NCBI GenBank assembly: GCA_034440615.1
Contig: JAOTOM010005056.1
Coordinates: 221,501-285,500, forward strand
Length of the DNA stretch: 64,000 bases
DNA from: Ashinkailepas kermadecensis
Taxonomy: Eukaryota > Arthropoda > Thecostraca > Neolepadidae
Reading direction: 5' to 3'
Both the position numbers and the translations under genes were made by a program. Position 1 is the first letter of the stretch, and the number at the start of each line of letters is the position of its first letter. Of this stretch, positions 59,643 through 64,000 are shown in pieces. The notes beneath the pieces were generated by a model. That model did not search any database, was not told the DNA's origin, and saw only the letters and a program-made list of their open reading frames with translations.

Positions 59643-60000
59643 TGGCCGTCGGCAGCGTCGGCGACACGGTCTGAGCTGGCCGGCGGGAACCGCGCGAGTC
59701 GGGTCGGGTGGGGCTGACCGGAGCCCTGCTGCGCAGTAGGAGTTCGAGGCCGCCGCGGCGCGGCGCGCGCTTTTTGCGCCGCGTCGCAGCGGCCCACGCC
59801 AGCCAGCGAGAGGCGAGTCGAGGCGAGACAAAACGGGGCGGGGCGGGGCGGGGCGGGCGGCCGTGGCCGAGCCACTCGGGACACCTCCCACCAATCCATA
59901 CGCAGGGGGACGGTCGCGGCCGGGCGGCCGCCGCTGTTTTGGCCGCGCGCCGCCAGTGACGCCGGAAGTCCGGGTCAGCAGCACACCAGCCGCCGCGACT
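59643..60000. promoter_or_regulatory. CpG-rich island with tandem GC boxes (possible promoter)
   Basis: Very GC- and CpG-rich. It includes GGGGCGGGGCGGGGCGGGGC at about 59834-59853, four overlapping GC boxes of the Sp1/KLF type. It is open in several frames on both strands without recognisable protein. It lies on the 5' side of the minus-strand receptor gene, so a promoter or first exon of that gene is possible, but no direct link is shown. Confidence 0.3.
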
Positions 60001-60010
60001 CAGGCGAGAC

Positions 60011-60292
60011 AGACCAGACACAGGCACGGGGTAAAACCAGCCACAGTCCAGACCCAGACCAGACACAGGCACGGGGCAAAACCAGCCACAGTCCAGACCC
60101 AGACCAGACACAGGCACAGGGGTAAAACCAGCCACAGTCCAGACCCAGACCAGACACAGGCACGCGGTAAAACCAGCCACAGTCCAGACCCAGACCAGAC
60201 ACAGGCACAGGGTAAAACCAGCCACAGTCCAGACCCAGACCAGACACAGGCACGGGGTATAACCAGCCACAGTCCAGACCCAGACCACACAC
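60011..60292. repeat. 45-bp tandem repeat, about 6 copies
   Basis: Units of CCAGACCCAGACCAGACACA plus GGCACGGGGTAAAACCAGCCACAGT. Frames on both strands are artefacts. The sequence to the right (to about 60500) continues with diverged CCAGAC words. Confidence 0.92.
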
Positions 60293-60727
60293 ATACCAGA
60301 CACAGGCAAGATCCGCACCAGACACAGATCGACACGAGCAAAACCCAAACCAGACTCTGACCCGACTCAGACCAGACAAAGACCAGACAATGACCAGCCA
60401 AAAATCAGACAAAGGCACGGATCAGACACAGTCCGGATCCAGTCAAAAGCATAGGGCGCACTCAGCAGAGAACAGACACAGGCATGCACCGGACCCTGAC
60501 AAACACAAAAGGTCAAATGGTGTGGAAGCGCCACCCCTCCAGTTTTCCCCATTGACACTGCCTTACGAAAATCCCAGCTGCGCTTCTGTGTGGTGTTACT
60601 GGCTGATTTGCCGCGCTATGTGTTCGGAACTCCGAAATCCCCTGGTGATTGTCCTTGGTGATAACTGGATGCAGCTGATCGCAACCAGTGGGGCTATTTT
60701 GTTGCTGCCGTGACTGAGCTGCGACAT

Positions 60728-61861
60728 ATACGAGTATAGCCTCGAGCCACTTCACAGTCCGGCTATTTTGTCGCTCCCATTACTGAGCTGCGGCATATAT
60801 AGCCTCGAGCCGCTTCACAGTCCGGCTATTTTGTCGCTGCCGTGGCTGAGCTGCGACATATATAGCCTCGAGCCACTTCACAGTCCGGCTATTTTGTCGC
60901 TCCCGTTACTGAGCTGCGACATATATAGCCTCGAGCCACTTCACAGTCCGGCTATTTTGCCGCTCCCGTAACTGAGCTGCGACATATATAGCCTCGAGCC
61001 GCTTCACAGTCCGGCTATTTTGTCGCTCCCGTTACTGAGCTGCGACATATAGCCTCGAGCCGCTTCACAGTCCGGCTACTTTGTCGCTCCCGTTACTGAC
61101 CTGCAACATATGGCCTCGAGCCACCTCACAGTTCGGCTTTTCTGTCGCTCCCGTTATTGAGCTGCGACATATAGCCTCGAGCCGCTTCACAGTCCGGCTA
61201 TTTTGTCGCTCCCGTTACTGAGCTACGACATATAGCCTCGAGCCGCTTCACAGTCCGGCTATTTTGTCGCTCCCGTTACTGAGCGCATATAGCCTCGAGC
61301 CGCTCCACAGTCCGGCTACTGTGTCGCTCCCGTTACTGAGCTGCGACATATAGCCTCGAGTCGCTTCACAGTCCGGCTATTTTGTCGCTCCCGTTGCTGA
61401 GCTGCGACATATAGCCTCGAGCCACTTCACAGTCCGGCTATTTTGTCGCTGCCGTTACTGAGCTGCGACATATAGCCTCGAGTCGCTTCACAGTCCGGCT
61501 ATTTTGTCGATCCCGTTACTGACCTGCAACATATGGCCTCGAGCCGCTTCACAGTCCGGCTATTTTGTCGCTCCCGTTGCTGAGCTGCGACATATAGCCT
61601 CGAGCCGCTTCACAGTCCGGCTATTTTGTCGCTCCCGTTACTGAGCACATATAGCCTCGAGCCGCTTCACAGTCCGGCTACTTTGTCGCTCCCGTTGCTG
61701 AGCTGCGACATATAGTCTCGAGCCGCTTCACAGTCCGGCTATTTTGTCGATCCCGTTACTGAGCTGCGACACAAAGCCTCGAGCCGCTTCACAGTCCGGC
61801 TATTTTGTCGCTCCTGTTGCTGAGCTGCGACATATAACCTCGAGCCGCTTCACAGTCCGAC
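60728..61861. repeat. 61-bp tandem repeat, about 18 copies
   Basis: Units of CCGCTTCACAGTCCGGCTAT, TTTGTCGCTCCCGTTACTGA and GCTGCGACATATAGCCTCGA. Left-hand copies carry ATATATA, making them about 2 bp longer. A few units lose 4-5 bp around GAGCTGCGAC. Confidence 0.94.
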
Positions 61862-64000
61862 ATGCGTCACAAGGTTCACAAACCAATTTTCCATATTCTT
61901 TCGTGGGCAAACAACGCTCTACGGAACTTGCAATATTTACCGCTGGTCTGACCACGTGCAATGAGATTTGAAATGCCTGCGGCGGAGGTAACACAGTGTC
62001 TTCATTAGCCGCGTGCGTGCCGACGCTGTCACGACTGCTTTCCCCAGGCGAGTGACGACCAGCAGCGTGAGGTCGCACTCGCGTGCACGGTCCTCGACCC
62101 ATGCACCGTCGTGCACCGTTGTGCAGCCCTTGGGAGCGGTGTCCTTCCCTGTGTCTCTGCAGCCGACAGCCTGGTCGTTGCATTCACCTCCGGTTCGCGA
62201 ACGTGCACCACACAGCCGGCCAGCACTCGGCTATCCATTGCTAGGCCAATTCGAGACACCACGGGGATGCCCCGGTGGCATCCAAACTGACACAGCCGGC
62301 GAAGTTCCTTGGTTGGCGACAGGTCAGTTCGTTGTTTCTTGTGTACTGATCTCCCACAGGTAGAACTTCATAGTAAACGAAGTCGCTTAGAGGAGTGAAA
62401 TCATACAATAATATCTGGGCACCGCATGACCTGACTGTTGTTGCGCCCTGGTCCCAATAATTAACCAACAAAATAATAGCCGAATGCAGTGCACATTCAT
62501 ACGCTATCACATGCTTCGTCGTTGCGTCGAAGAAAAATCAGCATACAGTGGTACCACTGTATGCTGATGTTTCTTATCTGCCCCTAGGGGCACCAGTGCC
62601 ATAAATATTGAATCGATCCTCTCACATAGTTACAAATGTGGACATGAAACCTTTCGGACCAGACCCTCCAACACATGCTGAATTGAACAGCTTCAGCGTT
62701 ACTGGACCAGCCAATGCTTTCATTTAACCTCCTCCTCTAGCTCCTGGTAGACCTCTAATGGAAAAACATTGGGAAATACAAGCATAGAGTTGAACAAAGG
62801 GTGAAATTAAATGACGATCACCATTGTCAGAATAGAACAAGATCAGGAAAGCCTCTGACGTTTCCACGAGCATCAAATTAGTGTAAAAAAATGACTGCTT
62901 CAGATCAATTAAAATCAGAGAACGGTTCTAAATGCTTCTTGAAGGTAGCATTCAAGGATTATAGGGATTTATAGGATCGCAGGATTTGCGATCATGGACT
63001 GAAATATGTTTATATGATTGAAGAACGGATGCAATCATTTGTTTAAAGAGGATTGCACGATTGCTGAACTAGCACCCAGACGCTGGATCCTGAGGTCCCT
63101 CAACACCCCATCATTTATATCACGAGTCCTGCAAGATCCTTTGGCAAAGCTATCTACTTAAATGTGTAGGAAATTTGTGACCAAATTATGCAGCTCACGT
63201 TCTGTTTTAAGTCGTGGTAAATGTCCCTAGATAATGTATGTATTCCTGCCAAAGTGATTCTGAGTCATGAACGCCAATTTAGCTAGATAAAACCACTGAA
63301 GCCAATTTAGTTAAACAAAAGCAACGTGTGCTAATTTTGCAGTGAATACAATCGAATAATCCATATTGAAACTTGCTCTTCCTTGAACCTCCTCAGAGAA
63401 AAAGGACTATCAGACCTTAGATTCTACATGAAGTCACAGAAACAAAACCAACCAAGAGATGTTATATTCTGCATTACATGGATGCTGGAGCACCGATGAT
63501 TTTCTTAAGGGGAGAGCCCAAGATGGACGGTGCCTTTCGGATGTGTTCCGAGCGGGATGTAGGGGCATAGTAGGATTGGTCTGCGATTTCAGTCCGGGCA
63601 GATCTGGCCTAGTCTGAGGTCTGTTTTCAGGTCCTTATTGTCGGTACAAAATTGTTGAGCTAGCGATGGGAAGGAGAGAGTTGGCCTTCACTGTCAAGCT
63701 TTTAGAGCCAAAATACAAAGCAAAACAAAATATCCACAAGGGGGTCTCGGGCAAACCCCATGGGTTTGCCCATACTGTGCGCTTCGTTTGTAACGGTCAC
63801 AGGCTTTCCGTCTGGCACAAGTGACCCTCCCCCCCCCTCGCCACAAAAAAAACTCATATTTCGGCTACTTGATTTGTATGTTCCGGAAGTTTGCTTTGGG
63901 GAGAAAAAATCACATTCAAAAAATCTTCCCAAGTAGGCGGGCCTTTTGCCCATTCTCTGGACTTCCCTTACATCTCTATGCATGCAGACCACAAGACGAG
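61862..64000. other. No assigned gene; one GC-rich island
   Basis: A GC-rich island at about 62000-62320 has a strong plus-strand acceptor, GTCCTTCCCTGTGTCTCTGCAG, ending at 62162, and a GACAG/GTCAGT donor at 62322/62323. The 160-nt segment between is open in one frame (phase 0), but the peptide resembles nothing known. On minus, an alternative frame also looks protein-like. From 62400 on the sequence is AT-rich and holds nothing I can annotate. Confidence 0.3.

Noticed and set aside
62163..62322. Plus-strand exon with excellent acceptor and good donor
   Set aside because: The encoded peptide resembles nothing, and the opposite strand also offers a protein-like frame. Not enough to call a gene.

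Overview
This window looks like nuclear DNA from an invertebrate animal, probably an arthropod and possibly a crustacean. That assignment is inference. It rests on short GC-rich exons with GT/AG splice sites set in AT-rich non-coding DNA, long (AT)n runs, a Penelope-like retroelement, a tRNA-derived SINE with perfect target-site duplications, hAT-type non-autonomous DNA transposons, and more than fifteen different minisatellites. There are no operons, ribosome binding sites, rRNA genes or CRISPR arrays. Most long open frames in the window are artefacts of tandem repeats that happen to lack stop codons in several frames.

The one gene I can build from sequence runs right to left, on the minus strand, in the first 25 kb. 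Its exons agree in intron phase: a transmembrane exon (24983-25213, phase 1 to 1), a cytoplasmic exon (17206-17405, phase 1 to 0) and a terminal exon (852-1121, phase 0 to stop). Together they encode the end of a single-pass membrane receptor or adhesion protein. The tail carries two ITIM-type tyrosine motifs 28 residues apart and a proline-rich stretch. A further exon (20460-20614) has the right phase to replace the last two and would give a different tail without ITIMs. The ectodomain was not found with confidence. It should lie to the right of 25.2 kb, inside or beyond the window. Several GC-rich exon-like islands (29.3, 29.9, 42.6, 43.3, 46.0, 55.7, 59.8 and 62.1 kb) are unassigned.

Mobile elements: SINE copies at 215-372 (minus) and 16136-16298 (plus), each with a 15-bp target duplication, and a deleted copy near 58.75 kb. 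A dead Penelope-like element (RT plus GIY-YIG endonuclease, frameshifted) lies at about 11.5-12.96 kb on the minus strand. hAT-like elements with 8-bp target duplications lie at 46754-47091 and 56557-57709.

Repeat landscape: 29-bp array (1466), 99-bp units joined by G-tracts (2837-3260), 33/30-bp arrays (9.1-9.9 kb), 31-bp (17.46 kb), 59-bp array made from an exon end and its splice donor (24.79 kb), 89-bp (27.7-29.1 kb), a 5-kb region of AG-rich and degenerate repeats (32.9-38.2 kb) that includes an imperfect inverted repeat with arms of about 0.8 kb, 38-bp (40.8 kb), 33-bp (47.5 kb), 32-bp (49.3 kb), GGGA (53.3 kb), 20-bp (53.8-55.4 kb), 45-bp (60.0 kb) and 61-bp (60.7-61.9 kb). Stretches between these hold nothing I can support as a gene.
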